A stretch of 49,625 nucleotides of DNA from Yinghuangia elevatio. GTDB taxonomy: Bacteria > Actinomycetota > Actinomycetes > Streptomycetales > Streptomycetaceae. Position 1 is the stretch's first letter. The number at the start of each line of letters is the position of its first letter. The translations under genes and the position numbers were made by a program. The stretch is taken from NCBI RefSeq assembly GCF_040649515.1, contig NZ_JBEZFP010000059.1, positions 1-49,625 on the forward strand, in the 5' to 3' direction. The notes beneath the pieces were generated by a model, which was not told the origin of the DNA, searched no databases, and saw only the letters and a program-made list of their open reading frames with translations. This document shows positions 41,435 through 49,625 of the stretch, piece after piece.

Positions 41435-43207
41435 TCACGCCTGGTGGCGTCCTCCGCGGCGGCGGCTGAGGAACACCGCACCGCCGCCGGCCAGCAGCAG
41501 CGCGGCTGCGGCACCGGCGATCAGCGTCGTGGAGTTGTCGTCGCCGCCGGTCTCGGCCAGGTCCTGGCCGTCACCGACCGGCACCCACGGGATCGTCAGC
41601 GGCGGGTTCTCGGTGCCGGGCTCGACCTCGGGGATGAGCGGCGGCTCGCCCCCGGTCGGGCTCGTCGCGGCGGGCGGCGCCGACGACGAGGCGGCGGGCG
41701 ACGAAGCCGCGGGCGAGCTGGGCGCGCCGCTGGTCGCCGGCTTGGTGGACGTCGCCGGGGCGGACGTCGCGGGCTTGCTGGTGGTCGGGGCCGACGAGGT
41801 GGGCGGCTCCGAAGTAGGCGGCTCCGAGGTGGGCGGCTCGGAAGTCGGCGGCTCGGAGGTGGGCGGCTCGGAAGTCGGCGGCTCCGAGGTCGGGGGCTGC
41901 GACGTCGGCGGTTCCGACGTGGGCGGCTCGGTCGTCGGGGTCGTCGTCGGCTCCGGGTCGACCGGCGGCTGCACGCAGTCCAGCTTGCCGGCGAAGGTCT
42001 CCGAGAAGTTGCCCGGGCCGGTCACCGTGATGCTGTAGTCGGCGTCCTCCGCCACCTTGACCAGCTCGGTCTTGCCCGAGTCGGCCGGCACCTTGATCGT
42101 CTGGCCGTTGAGCACGAAGTCGGCGGGCGCGTCGCCCGCGTTCTTCAGCTCGACCGAGACGCCGCCCTCCTGGCACTCCTCGCGGAAGGCCACCGAGGGC
42201 GCCGGAACGGCCTTGTGGCTCCACTCGGCCTTGGCGTTCGCCTTGACGTCGAACGGCTGCGAGCCGGCCGTGATGAACGTCTGCGACTTCTTGCGGCTCT
42301 CGGCGATGAACACCCGGCCGACGTTCACCGACGCCTTGGTCTGCGCCGAGATGTTCGCCGCGCCCGGGTTCTGGTTCTTGGGAACCTTGACCCACAGCTC
42401 GGTCTTGTCGGCGGCCGTCGTGATCGGCTGGCCCTGGCCGTCGACCAGTGAGACGCCGGTCGGCACGGTGCCCTCGAGCGCGACCGCGACCGGCTCGGTG
42501 GACGTGGTCCGGACGGTGACCGGGCCGACGCCCTTGGGGTCGCCGTCGGTGCCGGTCACCTTGGTCGGGTCGAGCTCCAGCGACGCGGAAGGCTCGGTGT
42601 CCAGGCCGGTGTTGGCGCTGCCGGTGAGGAACTTGTAGACGGCCGAGACGTCTTCGTTGTCGCCGTCCTTGTCGGCCCAGCCGGACTCGCTGACCCGCTC
42701 GAACTTGGCGCCGTTGCTGTAGTACCAGATCGCCGCCTGGGTGGCCGCGACAGCCTCGGCCGGGGACAGCCCGTCGTGCTTGCGGCCCTTCGGCACACCG
42801 GCCTTCTCGGCCAGTTCGGCCAGGCTCGTGACCTTCGGGTACGAGTTGTTCAGCACCCAGTTGATCTTGGCGATCTTCGCGGTGTCCTTGAGCCAGGACT
42901 CCGCCCAGGTGCCCTCGCGGTAGTCGGCGCTGCCGTTCACCGCGGTGTCCAGGTCGATGCAGTAGACGGTGACCTCGGGCCCACCACTCCCGAGCACCTT
43001 CAAATTGGTGCCGGCGCTCTCGTCGAACCACTGCTCGGGACGGTCGACGACGATGCGTCCGGCGGTGTCCTTGACGTGGCCCTTGAAGCGCAGTTTGCCG
43101 GCGTCCGCATACGCGGCCGGCGACATGCCGATGACGGCGACAGCCGCCAGACCGGTGGCCGCGCACGCCGAACCCATGCGGGATATGCCCCGCTGTGTCC
43201 GAAACAT
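41435..43207 (-). CDS. Sortase-anchored thioester-domain (TQXA) protein with EPPTS repeats
   Basis: 590 residues from ATG at 43207, behind GAGGAGAAG. The signal peptide ends about AYADA (35). The thioester pair is C83 (VYCIDLD) and Q157 (TQAAIWYYS). β-rich domains run to about residue 415. A stalk of nine or so EPPTS/QPPTS units (15-base DNA repeats at about 41797-41939) and a Thr/Ser/Ala-Pro stretch follow. LAETGG is at 550, then a hydrophobic helix and RRR. The layout (reactive tip, stalk, sorting signal) is that of a covalent adhesin. It is a paralogue of the 39644-41083 protein: same order of domains but clearly diverged, so an old duplication. No sortase gene lies in the window. Confidence 0.93.
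   Translation of the reverse strand: MFRTQRGISRMGSACAATGLAAVAVIGMSPAAYADAGKLRFKGHVKDTAGRIVVDRPEQWFDESAGTNLKVLGSGGPEVTVYCIDLDTAVNGSADYREGTWAESWLKDTAKIAKINWVLNNSYPKVTSLAELAEKAGVPKGRKHDGLSPAEAVAATQAAIWYYSNGAKFERVSESGWADKDGDNEDVSAVYKFLTGSANTGLDTEPSASLELDPTKVTGTDGDPKGVGPVTVRTTSTEPVAVALEGTVPTGVSLVDGQGQPITTAADKTELWVKVPKNQNPGAANISAQTKASVNVGRVFIAESRKKSQTFITAGSQPFDVKANAKAEWSHKAVPAPSVAFREECQEGGVSVELKNAGDAPADFVLNGQTIKVPADSGKTELVKVAEDADYSITVTGPGNFSETFAGKLDCVQPPVDPEPTTTPTTEPPTSEPPTSQPPTSEPPTSEPPTSEPPTSEPPTSEPPTSEPPTSSAPTTSKPATSAPATSTKPATSGAPSSPAASSPAASSSAPPAATSPTGGEPPLIPEVEPGTENPPLTIPWVPVGDGQDLAETGGDDNSTTLIAGAAAALLLAGGGAVFLSRRRGGRHQA
41797..41939 (-). repeat. 15-base tandem repeats coding for EPPTS stalk
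   Basis: About nine imperfect copies of a 15-base unit of the form GGCGGCTC(C/G)GA(A/G)GT, with no unique spacers, lie inside the adhesin gene. They keep the reading frame, so copy-number change alters stalk length without frameshift. Confidence 0.85.
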
Positions 43208-43394
43208 GGGAAAGACTTCTCCTCGCGAAAAGAAGACGGCCCATTGCCCCCGGAACGGTCGCCAGGTAGCCCCCCTGGGCCGCCGAGGGAAAGAATCGGC
43301 CCACGGGGATCTTTAGTCAATTCGCTCCGGTCGGGTCTCGGGTATTAAATTCTCTATCGCGAAGTTGATCACCGGAAATCGTAATATCCAGCCT

Positions 43395-43423
43395 TTGTCC
43401 GCTTTGATCAACTTGTGTAGTGT
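43395..43423 (+). promoter_or_regulatory. Promoter of FUSC-like gene (leaderless)
   Basis: TTGTCC (43395-43400), 17-base spacer, TAGTGT (43418-43423), then 8 bases to the ATG at 43432. The expected transcription start falls at or next to the start codon. The rest of 43208-43431 is AT-rich and holds the divergent promoter of the adhesin gene. Confidence 0.65.
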
Positions 43424-43431
43424 TCGAGGGG

Positions 43432-45576
43432 ATGAGCAAGCAGGTCGCCGACCCGGGTCCGCTGCCCCTCTTCCCGGAGGAGCACCCGCCCGACCTCGGA
43501 CACAGCGCCGCCGGAACACTGCGCCCGATCGTCACCCTCACCGACGACCGCTTCGCCTGGGCCAACGGCGCTCGCGCGGCCCTCGGCGTCGGCCTCCCCT
43601 TCGCCCTCGTCACCGCGGTCGGCGGCGTCACGCACGGCGCCACCGCCGCGATCGGCGGCTACTCCGTCCTCTACGCGTCGCGCGAGCCGTACGCCCGCCG
43701 CGCCCGCGTGCTCGCCGCCGTCGGGCTCGGCCTCGCCGCGTCCTACACGGCCGGCTCCCTAGCCGCCGGGCACCGCTGGGTCACCGCACTCGTCATCGCC
43801 GTCGTCGCGGCGGCCGCGACCTTCATGTGCGGCGCACTCCGCGTCGGCCGCCCCGGCGGCTACATGTTCACGCTGGTGTGCGCGATGGGCACGTTCGCCA
43901 CCGGCGGCACCTCCGATATCCCGCGGAACGTCGCGCTGCTGCTGGTCGGTTGCGCGGGCGGCTGGCTCATCTCGATGTCCGGCCGGCTCGTCCGCCCGAC
44001 CCACCCCGAACACGTGGCAATCGCCGACGCGTTCACCGCCGTCGCCGGATTCCTCGACGCCATCGGCGGGCCGCGCGTGGACGCCGCGCGCCACCAGGCG
44101 TCCCAGGCCGTCTACCAGGCGTGGGTCACGCTGCTGCGCGCCGACGGCCGCCGTACGCGCCTGTCCGGCGAGGCCCGGCGGCTCCAGGTGCTGGTCCGCC
44201 GCGCGCACGACATCTTCCACGCGGGCGAACTCCTCGCCGAGGAACGCGCCAGACCGCTGCCGCCCGAGATCGGCGACGCGGTACGCGGCCTCGCCGACGC
44301 CGTCGGCCGCCCCCGGCTCAGCCCCGCCCTGCCGACCCTGCTCGCGGACACCGAGACCAACGGCCAGCGGCGGCTGCGCACCGCGCTGCGGGACGCCGTA
44401 CGCGCCGCGGGCGAACCGGCCATGCCGCAGGGCGAGGCACTCAAGGGCGACCGTCCCAAGACTCTCGAACTCCTCAAGGCCGCCGCCGGCCGCGCGTCGC
44501 GCCTGCCGCCCGCCGCGGTCCGCACCGGACTCGCGGTCGGTGCCGCCACGGGCCTCGCCGAGATCCTGCCGATCGTGCACCCCTCGTGGGTCGCCATCGG
44601 CGCCGCCGCGGCACTCCAGGGCGGCAACGCGGTCCTCGACCTCGGCAGCGCGCTGCAGCGCGCGATCGGCACCTTCATCGGCGTCGCGGTCGTCACGGTC
44701 TTCCTGCACGACCTGGCGCCCGGCGCGTGGGAGACCGTGGTCATGGTCGCGCTGCTGTACGGCGCCGCGCAGACCGTCATGCGCCGCAACCTCGTCGCCG
44801 GCGTCGCCTTCATCACGCCCGTGCCGCTGCTGCTCGTCGGGGCCGGATCACCCGACCGGCACGTCGGCGACCTCGCCTCTACCCGGTTGCTGGACATGCT
44901 GATCGGCCTCGGGATCGGCGTCTTCGCGAGCTTCCTGCTGTGGCGCCGGGCGTCCACCGAGCGCCTGCCCGTCGCGCTCGGCCGGGCGATCCGGGCCGAG
45001 GGCATGATGCTGCGCGCGGTCGTCGCGGGGCAGGCGGAGGAGAACGCGCCGGCGTGGCTGAAGCTGCGTACCGCGGTGCGCCGCGAGCTGATCGACCTGT
45101 GGACCGTCTACGAGTCGTCCCTCGGCGAGCTGGTCGGACGCCGCCGCGGCGTCGAGCGCCTGTGGCCCGCGGTCGTCATCGTGCAGCGCCTCGGCTTCCG
45201 CCTGATGGCCGCGCCGCTCAAGCCCGCGGCCGACCAACTGGCGGACTACAAGGCGGCGCTCGACCCGGAGGGCTTCGCGGTCTACGGCAAGCCCACGGAG
45301 GCGCCGTTCACCGACGAGGACGCGGAGAAGCTGGACGCCTACATCGAGGCCCTGGCCTCCGCCGCGGAGCAGCGCCGCGCGCCGGTGCCGCCCGAGTTGC
45401 CCGAACTGTGGGGGCACCCGGTGCTCCGCCAGCACCTCAAGCGCCTGACGTACGCCCTCCTCGCCGGTGCCCGCGAGCCCGGCTCCGGCGTCGCGTCGCA
45501 GGTGCTGGCCCAGCTCGGCGCCCCTCCGCGCAGGGTGCGTGAGGCGGACACGCCGCGTACGGGACAATCGAGGTGA
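43432..45576 (+). CDS. FUSC-family membrane protein (aromatic-acid exporter-like)
   Basis: 714 residues from ATG at 43432. A GTG at 43420 in frame is excluded because it lies within the -10 box. The layout is the FUSC/YccS type in duplicate: a first membrane block (about 45-185, ALGVGLPFALVTAVGG on), a cytoplasmic helical region (about 190-365), a second membrane block (about 370-500, including IVHPSWVAIGAAAALQGGNA and TVMRRNLVAGVAFITPVPLLL), and a C-terminal helical domain to 714. The 'P-x-W-V-A-I' and 'R-x-x-G-T' elements after the second block are family features. These proteins are thought to export aromatic acids or other small acids; substrate unknown. It ends 56 bases before folD. Confidence 0.88.
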   Translation: MSKQVADPGPLPLFPEEHPPDLGHSAAGTLRPIVTLTDDRFAWANGARAALGVGLPFALVTAVGGVTHGATAAIGGYSVLYASREPYARRARVLAAVGLGLAASYTAGSLAAGHRWVTALVIAVVAAAATFMCGALRVGRPGGYMFTLVCAMGTFATGGTSDIPRNVALLLVGCAGGWLISMSGRLVRPTHPEHVAIADAFTAVAGFLDAIGGPRVDAARHQASQAVYQAWVTLLRADGRRTRLSGEARRLQVLVRRAHDIFHAGELLAEERARPLPPEIGDAVRGLADAVGRPRLSPALPTLLADTETNGQRRLRTALRDAVRAAGEPAMPQGEALKGDRPKTLELLKAAAGRASRLPPAAVRTGLAVGAATGLAEILPIVHPSWVAIGAAAALQGGNAVLDLGSALQRAIGTFIGVAVVTVFLHDLAPGAWETVVMVALLYGAAQTVMRRNLVAGVAFITPVPLLLVGAGSPDRHVGDLASTRLLDMLIGLGIGVFASFLLWRRASTERLPVALGRAIRAEGMMLRAVVAGQAEENAPAWLKLRTAVRRELIDLWTVYESSLGELVGRRRGVERLWPAVVIVQRLGFRLMAAPLKPAADQLADYKAALDPEGFAVYGKPTEAPFTDEDAEKLDAYIEALASAAEQRRAPVPPELPELWGHPVLRQHLKRLTYALLAGAREPGSGVASQVLAQLGAPPRRVREADTPRTGQSR
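45563..45568 (+). promoter_or_regulatory. Possible -10 of folD
   Basis: GACAAT inside the last codons of the FUSC-like gene would start transcription near 45575, about 58 bases before the folD TTG. The -35 is weak. Confidence 0.35.
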
Positions 45577-45632
45577 CCCGCGGCCCTTCCCCGCCCGGGA
45601 GACGGCCTGCACCCGTGGATCAGGAGAACCCC

Positions 45633-46490
45633 TTGAAGGCGCAGAAGCTCGACGGCAAGGCGACCGCCGCCACCATCAAGTCCGAACTCGCGGTCCGTGT
45701 CGAGGCCCTGAAGGCCCAGGGAATCAACCCCGGCCTCGGCACCGTCCTCGTCGGGGACGACCCGGGCAGCCACTCCTACGTGCGCGGCAAGCACCGCGAC
45801 TGCGCCGAGGTCGGCATCGCGAGCATCCAGCGCGAGCTGCCCGACACCGCGACGCAGGAGGAGGTCGAGGCGGTCGTCCGCGAGCTCAACGAGGACCCGA
45901 CCTGCACCGGCTACATCGTGCAGCTGCCGCTGCCGCGCGGCCTCGACGCCAACCGCGTCCTGGAGCTGATGGACCCGGACAAGGACGCCGACGGCCTGCA
46001 CCCGACCAACCTGGGCCGCCTCGTGCTGGGCCAGGACGCGCCGCTGCCGTGCACGCCGCGCGGCATCGTCGAGCTGCTGCACCGGTACGACATCCCGCTC
46101 AACGGCGCCGACGTATGCGTGATCGGCCGCGGTGTCACCGTCGGCCGCCCGATCGGGCTGCTGCTGACCCGCCGCACCGAGAACGCCACCGTGACGCTGT
46201 GCCACACCGGCACGAAGGACCTGACCCGGCACGCCCTGGAGGCCGACATCATCGTCGCCGCGGCGGGCGTCGCGGGGCTGGTCAGCGCCGACATCGTCAA
46301 GCCCGGCGCGGTCGTGCTCGACGTCGGCATCACGCGTACCGAGCAGGGCCTGGTCGGCGACGTGCACCCGGAGGTCCTGGAGAAGGCCGCGTGGGTCGCG
46401 CCGATGCCGGGCGGCGTCGGCCCGATGACCCGCGCGATGCTGCTGACGAACGTCGTGGAGGCGGCGGAGCGGCAGTTGGCGAGCCGCTGA
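45633..46490 (+). CDS. folD: Methylene-THF dehydrogenase / methenyl-THF cyclohydrolase
   Basis: 285 residues from TTG at 45633, chosen because AGGAG lies 7 bases before it; a GTG at 45615 is the alternative. Catalytic Y49 and K53 appear in HSYVRGKHRDC. GYIVQLPLPRGL, DKDADGLHPTNLGRL, PCTPRGIVELL, VIGRGVTVGRPIG (dinucleotide-binding) and PMPGGVGPMTRAMLL are the family blocks. It makes 10-formyl-THF precursors, the donor for PurN and PurH in this window. A hairpin 9 bases after the stop separates it from the next gene. Confidence 0.97.
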   Translation: MKAQKLDGKATAATIKSELAVRVEALKAQGINPGLGTVLVGDDPGSHSYVRGKHRDCAEVGIASIQRELPDTATQEEVEAVVRELNEDPTCTGYIVQLPLPRGLDANRVLELMDPDKDADGLHPTNLGRLVLGQDAPLPCTPRGIVELLHRYDIPLNGADVCVIGRGVTVGRPIGLLLTRRTENATVTLCHTGTKDLTRHALEADIIVAAAGVAGLVSADIVKPGAVVLDVGITRTEQGLVGDVHPEVLEKAAWVAPMPGGVGPMTRAMLLTNVVEAAERQLASR

Positions 46491-46498
46491 GCCGTCGT

Positions 46499-46524
46499 CC
46501 GCGGGCGGTGCCCGCCGCCCGCGG
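46499..46524 (+). terminator. folD terminator
   Basis: CCGCGGGCGG (46499-46508), 6-base loop, CCGCCCGCGG (46515-46524): a perfect 10-bp stem. Confidence 0.75.
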
Positions 46525-46564
46525 AGCGCCGCCGACCCCTGGACCGCCCGCACGGGGATCCCAC

Positions 46565-46570
46565 TAGAGT
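46565..46570 (+). promoter_or_regulatory. -10 element upstream of leader ORF / DUF3017
   Basis: TAGAGT with TGGACC 19 bases before it (46540-46545). The predicted transcription start is near 46577, giving a 25-base leader to the small ORF at 46602. Confidence 0.5.
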
Positions 46571-46601
46571 GGAACGCTCGGACAGCAGGAGGGCAACAGG
46601 C

Positions 46602-46676
46602 ATGGCCCACAAGCCGGCTCGCGGTCGGGACGCCACCGCGACGGCGTTCCCGGCGCACCCCGGCCGAGTGCGGTGA
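46602..46676 (+). CDS. Possible 24-residue leader peptide coupled to DUF3017 gene
   Basis: ATG at 46602 is preceded by AGGAGGG at ideal spacing, the best ribosome site in this part of the window. The ORF encodes MAHKPARGRDATATAFPAHP plus GRVR, and its TGA overlaps the GTG start of the DUF3017 gene (GTGA). The downstream gene itself lacks a ribosome site, so its translation would depend on ribosomes finishing this ORF. The peptide is basic with no family resemblance. Confidence 0.5.
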   Translation: MAHKPARGRDATATAFPAHPGRVR

Positions 46677-47146
46677 CGGCGATGGCGTCGAACACACCGG
46701 CCGCATCCCGGGGGCCGGGTCACGGCGGTGGGCCCGGTGCGCCGAACGGGCCCGGGCGGGCCGCGTCGCGCGGTTCACGCCGCGCCCCGCGCTCCGGCCG
46801 CGGTTCGCGGGACGACGGTACGTTCCTCCCCGAAGGCGGTTCGACGCCCACCGGCCCCGGCGGCCTGCGCGAGTGGCCGGCGGTCCTGGTGCTGGCGCTG
46901 CTGGCCGGATCCCTCGTGACCGCCGCGCTGTTCGGGTTCCGGTCCGCGACGCTGATGGTCGGCGGCACCCTCACGGTGGCTGCGATACTGCGGTTGTTCG
47001 TCCGCGAGGTCGGCATCCTGGCGGTGCGCAGCCGGTTCACCGACGTCATGGTCATGCTGGTGCTCGGCGGCGCGGTCGTGATGCTCGGGCTCTCGGTGCC
47101 TCCGCCGCTGGTCGACCTGCCGTGGGTGCCCCGGCGTACCGGCTGA
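46673..47146 (+). CDS. DUF3017 membrane protein
   Basis: 157 residues from GTG at 46673 (or ATG at 46682). The N-terminal 65 residues are Gly/Arg/Ser-rich and basic. Three transmembrane helices follow: EWPAVLVLALLAGSLVTAALF, SATLMVGGTLTVAAILRLFV and FTDVMVMLVLGGAVVMLGLSV. The R-L-F-V-R-E-V-G-x-L-A-V-R-S motif between helices 2 and 3 is typical of DUF3017, which lies beside folD in most actinobacteria. Function unknown. No ribosome site of its own; see the leader ORF. Confidence 0.88.
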   Translation: MTAMASNTPAASRGPGHGGGPGAPNGPGRAASRGSRRAPRSGRGSRDDGTFLPEGGSTPTGPGGLREWPAVLVLALLAGSLVTAALFGFRSATLMVGGTLTVAAILRLFVREVGILAVRSRFTDVMVMLVLGGAVVMLGLSVPPPLVDLPWVPRRTG

Positions 47147-47240
47147 CCCGGGCGCGGCCCGGGGCGGCGGCGGAAGGCCGGTTTCGGTGGTGTTTCCCAC
47201 ATGCCGTACCAGACCGGCCATCGGGGCATCGCGGGCGGAG

Positions 47241-47276
47241 TAGGGTGGCCGTCGGAAGTATCTCGATCACGAGATA
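47241..47276 (+). promoter_or_regulatory. mdh promoter with downstream palindrome
   Basis: TAGGGT at 47241-47246 is a good -10; the -35 is poor. Starting about 6 bases after the expected transcription start is TATCTCG-ATCA-CGAGATA (47259-47276), a perfect 7-bp inverted repeat. Its position just downstream of the start suits a repressor operator. As RNA it could also form a small hairpin. Confidence 0.55.
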
Positions 47277-47324
47277 TCCCCGTTCCGGGAACCCTCACCC
47301 GCCAGGTAGCAGGAGATCGCAACG

Positions 47325-48314
<990 letters not shown>

Positions 48315-48344
48315 GCCGCCCGGCGCGCCGACGCACAGGCGTAC

Positions 48345-48388
48345 GAGGGGTGTTCGCCCGCCGCACCCGCGGCGGACGGGCACCCCTC
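48345..48388. terminator. Bidirectional terminator mdh / Lrp gene
   Basis: GAGGGGTG..CGCCCGCCGC pairs with GCGGCGG.CGGGCACCCCTC: a long interrupted stem. It overlaps the stop codon of the convergent Lrp-type gene. Confidence 0.85.
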
Positions 48389-48842
48389 AGCCGTTCCCGG
48401 GGCGCTCTAGGAGGCGGTTGAGGACGACCGTGCTGCGCGTCGTCATGACGACGGGCTCCTGGCGGATGCGCTCCAGGACCGCTTCGAGGTGGCGTACGTC
48501 CGCGGTCAGCAGGCGGACCACGGCGTCGGGCTTGCCGGTCACGGTGTCCGCCCGCACCACCTCGGGGTGGCGCTCCAGGCAGGTGAGCAGCGCCGCCGGG
48601 GAGGTGCGCGGTTCGCAGAAGATCTCCACCAGCGCCTCCGTGGTCCAGCCCAGTGCGCTCGGATCGACCTGTGCGGTGAACCCCTTGATCACGCCGCTGC
48701 CCCGGAGCCGGTCCACGCGCCGCTTCACGGCAGGTGCCGACAGGCCCACGTCGGTGCCGATCTCGGCGTAGCTGGCGCGGGCGTCTTGGATCAGGTGAGC
48801 GACAATCTTCTCGTCCAGGGCGTCCAGGGGCACGGGACCCAT
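48387..48842 (-). CDS. Lrp/AsnC-family transcriptional regulator
   Basis: 151 residues from ATG at 48842; a longer open frame to 48935 adds a Pro/Lys-rich stretch unlike the family. The N-terminal helix-turn-helix is LDEKIVAHLIQDARASYAEI then VGLSAPAVKRRVDRL. The C-terminal RAM ligand domain has AALLTCLERHPEVVRADTVTGKPDAVVRL. Proteins of this kind bind amino acids and control amino-acid or central metabolism; the ligand and targets here are unknown. It is convergent with mdh. Confidence 0.92.
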   Translation of the reverse strand: MGPVPLDALDEKIVAHLIQDARASYAEIGTDVGLSAPAVKRRVDRLRGSGVIKGFTAQVDPSALGWTTEALVEIFCEPRTSPAALLTCLERHPEVVRADTVTGKPDAVVRLLTADVRHLEAVLERIRQEPVVMTTRSTVVLNRLLERPGNG

Positions 48843-49129
48843 GGTGGCGGCTGAACCCTTCGGCGGTGGTGGTTTCGGCCATTTCCCACCCACACGTGCG
48901 ACCGGTGGCTCCGGCGCATCGGCGGCCCCGGGCACGCCTCGTCGAGGACGCGAACGGCCGACTCAGGAGGGCTCGGTTGCCCTAATGCGCTCCAGAGGCT
49001 CCGTCATGTGACGAAATTCATCGTATAGGTACCATTTTTTGGTCTGAGGCAGAGCTACCGTGGAGCGTTCGATGCCGAAGCGCCGGAGCGGCTTGGGGGC
49101 GCTCCCGGCGCCGAAGACGGAAGCTCTTG

Positions 49130-49531
49130 ATGCCCCCGCACACGAACCCGCACATGCCCTCGAACACGAACCCGCCTACGTCGCGGGCTACGGCGCCGCG
49201 AACGTGGCGCGTGCTCCGCACCCCCGTGGCGGTCGTGCTGGCCGTGGGTCTCCTTCTGGGCGGAATCGGCTTCGCCGTGGCCACGTGGAACGCCTCGCCG
49301 GCGTCCGCCGCGCCGGCCGGGCAGCCGGTCGCGCCGCCCCCGGATCCGTCGGCCGCGTCGCCGTCCGCCGCGGCGGAACCTTCGGCGTCGGACGCCTCGG
49401 GGAACTCGCTGCCGGACACCGGCGAGACGGACGGCATCGCCATGCTGGTCACCGGGCTCACCTTCCTGGGACTCGGCGCGATCGCCGTCGGCGTGACCGC
49501 GGGCAAGCGCCGCAGGTCCCCCGAGGGCTGA
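49130..49531 (+). CDS. Small LPDTG-anchored surface protein
   Basis: 133 residues from ATG at 49130 (GGAAG upstream). The Thr/Pro/Asn-rich N-terminus is followed by a signal/anchor helix (PVAVVLAVGLLLGGIGFAVA) ending near ASAAPAG, a short Pro/Ser/Ala stalk, the sorting motif LPDTGE (about 95-100), a second hydrophobic helix (MLVTGLTFLGLGAIAVGV) and KRRR. This is a complete cell-wall sorting signal on a protein with almost no exposed domain (about 35 residues), so it may be a wall spacer or a substrate presented by sortase. Unlike the two TQXA proteins it uses LPxTG, not LAxTG. Confidence 0.82.
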   Translation: MPPHTNPHMPSNTNPPTSRATAPRTWRVLRTPVAVVLAVGLLLGGIGFAVATWNASPASAAPAGQPVAPPPDPSAASPSAAAEPSASDASGNSLPDTGETDGIAMLVTGLTFLGLGAIAVGVTAGKRRRSPEG

Positions 49532-49592
49532 GCCGACCGCACACCATCGACACGACGCAGCGCCGACCCGACGCAGCACCGCCACCGACAGC

Positions 49593-49625
49593 TGTGGGGC
49601 CGACCCGAATTGGGGCGGCCCCACA
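49593..49625. terminator. Hairpin at the right window edge
   Basis: TGTGGGGCCG (49593-49602) and CGGCCCCACA (49616-49625) form a perfect 10-bp stem whose last base is the last base of the window. It follows the LPDTG gene by 62 bases. Confidence 0.8.

Noticed and set aside
41797..41939. CRISPR-like array in the adhesin gene
   Set aside because: Units are 15-base tandem repeats with no spacers and translate as EPPTS in frame.
43420..43431. GTG at 43420 as start of the FUSC-like gene
   Set aside because: It lies inside the -10 hexamer of a good promoter and so would not be in the message.

Overview
This window is very GC-rich DNA with many GTG and TTG starts and the gene content of a Streptomyces-like actinomycete (order Streptomycetales; genus not assignable by eye). 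The order pcrA – M23 peptidase – sucC – sucD – perM-like – purN – purH is the same core block I recall from Mycobacterium tuberculosis (around Rv0949-Rv0957). This is therefore conserved chromosomal backbone with lineage-specific inserts, not an island. I see no tRNA, rRNA, insertion sequence, prophage or CRISPR array.

Layout. 1-2472 (-): 5' part of icmF, cut by the window edge. 2710-3948 (+): membrane protein with an IPT-like tail. 4078-8337: a LiaFSR-like envelope-stress module (PspC/LiaF-like protein plus a small membrane protein, divergent from a PspC-domain histidine kinase and a LuxR-type regulator). 8480-9756 (-): NlpC/P60 peptidase behind a c-di-AMP (ydaO-type) riboswitch. 9935-12831: small membrane protein and the pcrA helicase. 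13030-14925 (-): Tyr-rich M23 peptidase. 15160-16143 (-): lipase. 16651-29270: a split cluster of a SWIM zinc-finger protein, a DUF5691 protein, a reverse-strand two-component pair, a small membrane protein, and then a translationally coupled MoxR ATPase – DUF5682 – VWA operon. 29641-31718: sucCD. 32284-33897 (-): sigma-like protein with a transmembrane segment. 34165-35607: perM-like gene. 37270-39479: purN-purH. 39644-43207 (-): two thioester-domain (TQXA) sortase-anchored surface proteins. 43432-45576: FUSC-type membrane protein. 45633-48314: folD, a DUF3017 protein with a possible leader ORF, and mdh. 48387-48842 (-): Lrp/AsnC regulator. 49130-49531: small LPDTG-anchored protein.

How the genes work together. 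One theme is the cell surface: stress sensing (PspC/LiaFSR-like), two peptidoglycan hydrolases (one under c-di-AMP control), and three wall-anchored proteins. A second is central metabolism: succinyl-CoA synthetase, malate dehydrogenase, late purine synthesis and one-carbon folate supply (folD makes the formyl donor used by purN and purH). The third, and most interesting, is the SWIM/DUF5691/MoxR/DUF5682/VWA set. It pairs an AAA+ ATPase with a MIDAS-type VWA partner and a putative TraB/TIKI-fold enzyme. The set resembles E. coli yehL-yehM-yehP-yehQ as I recall it, and its biochemical role is not established.
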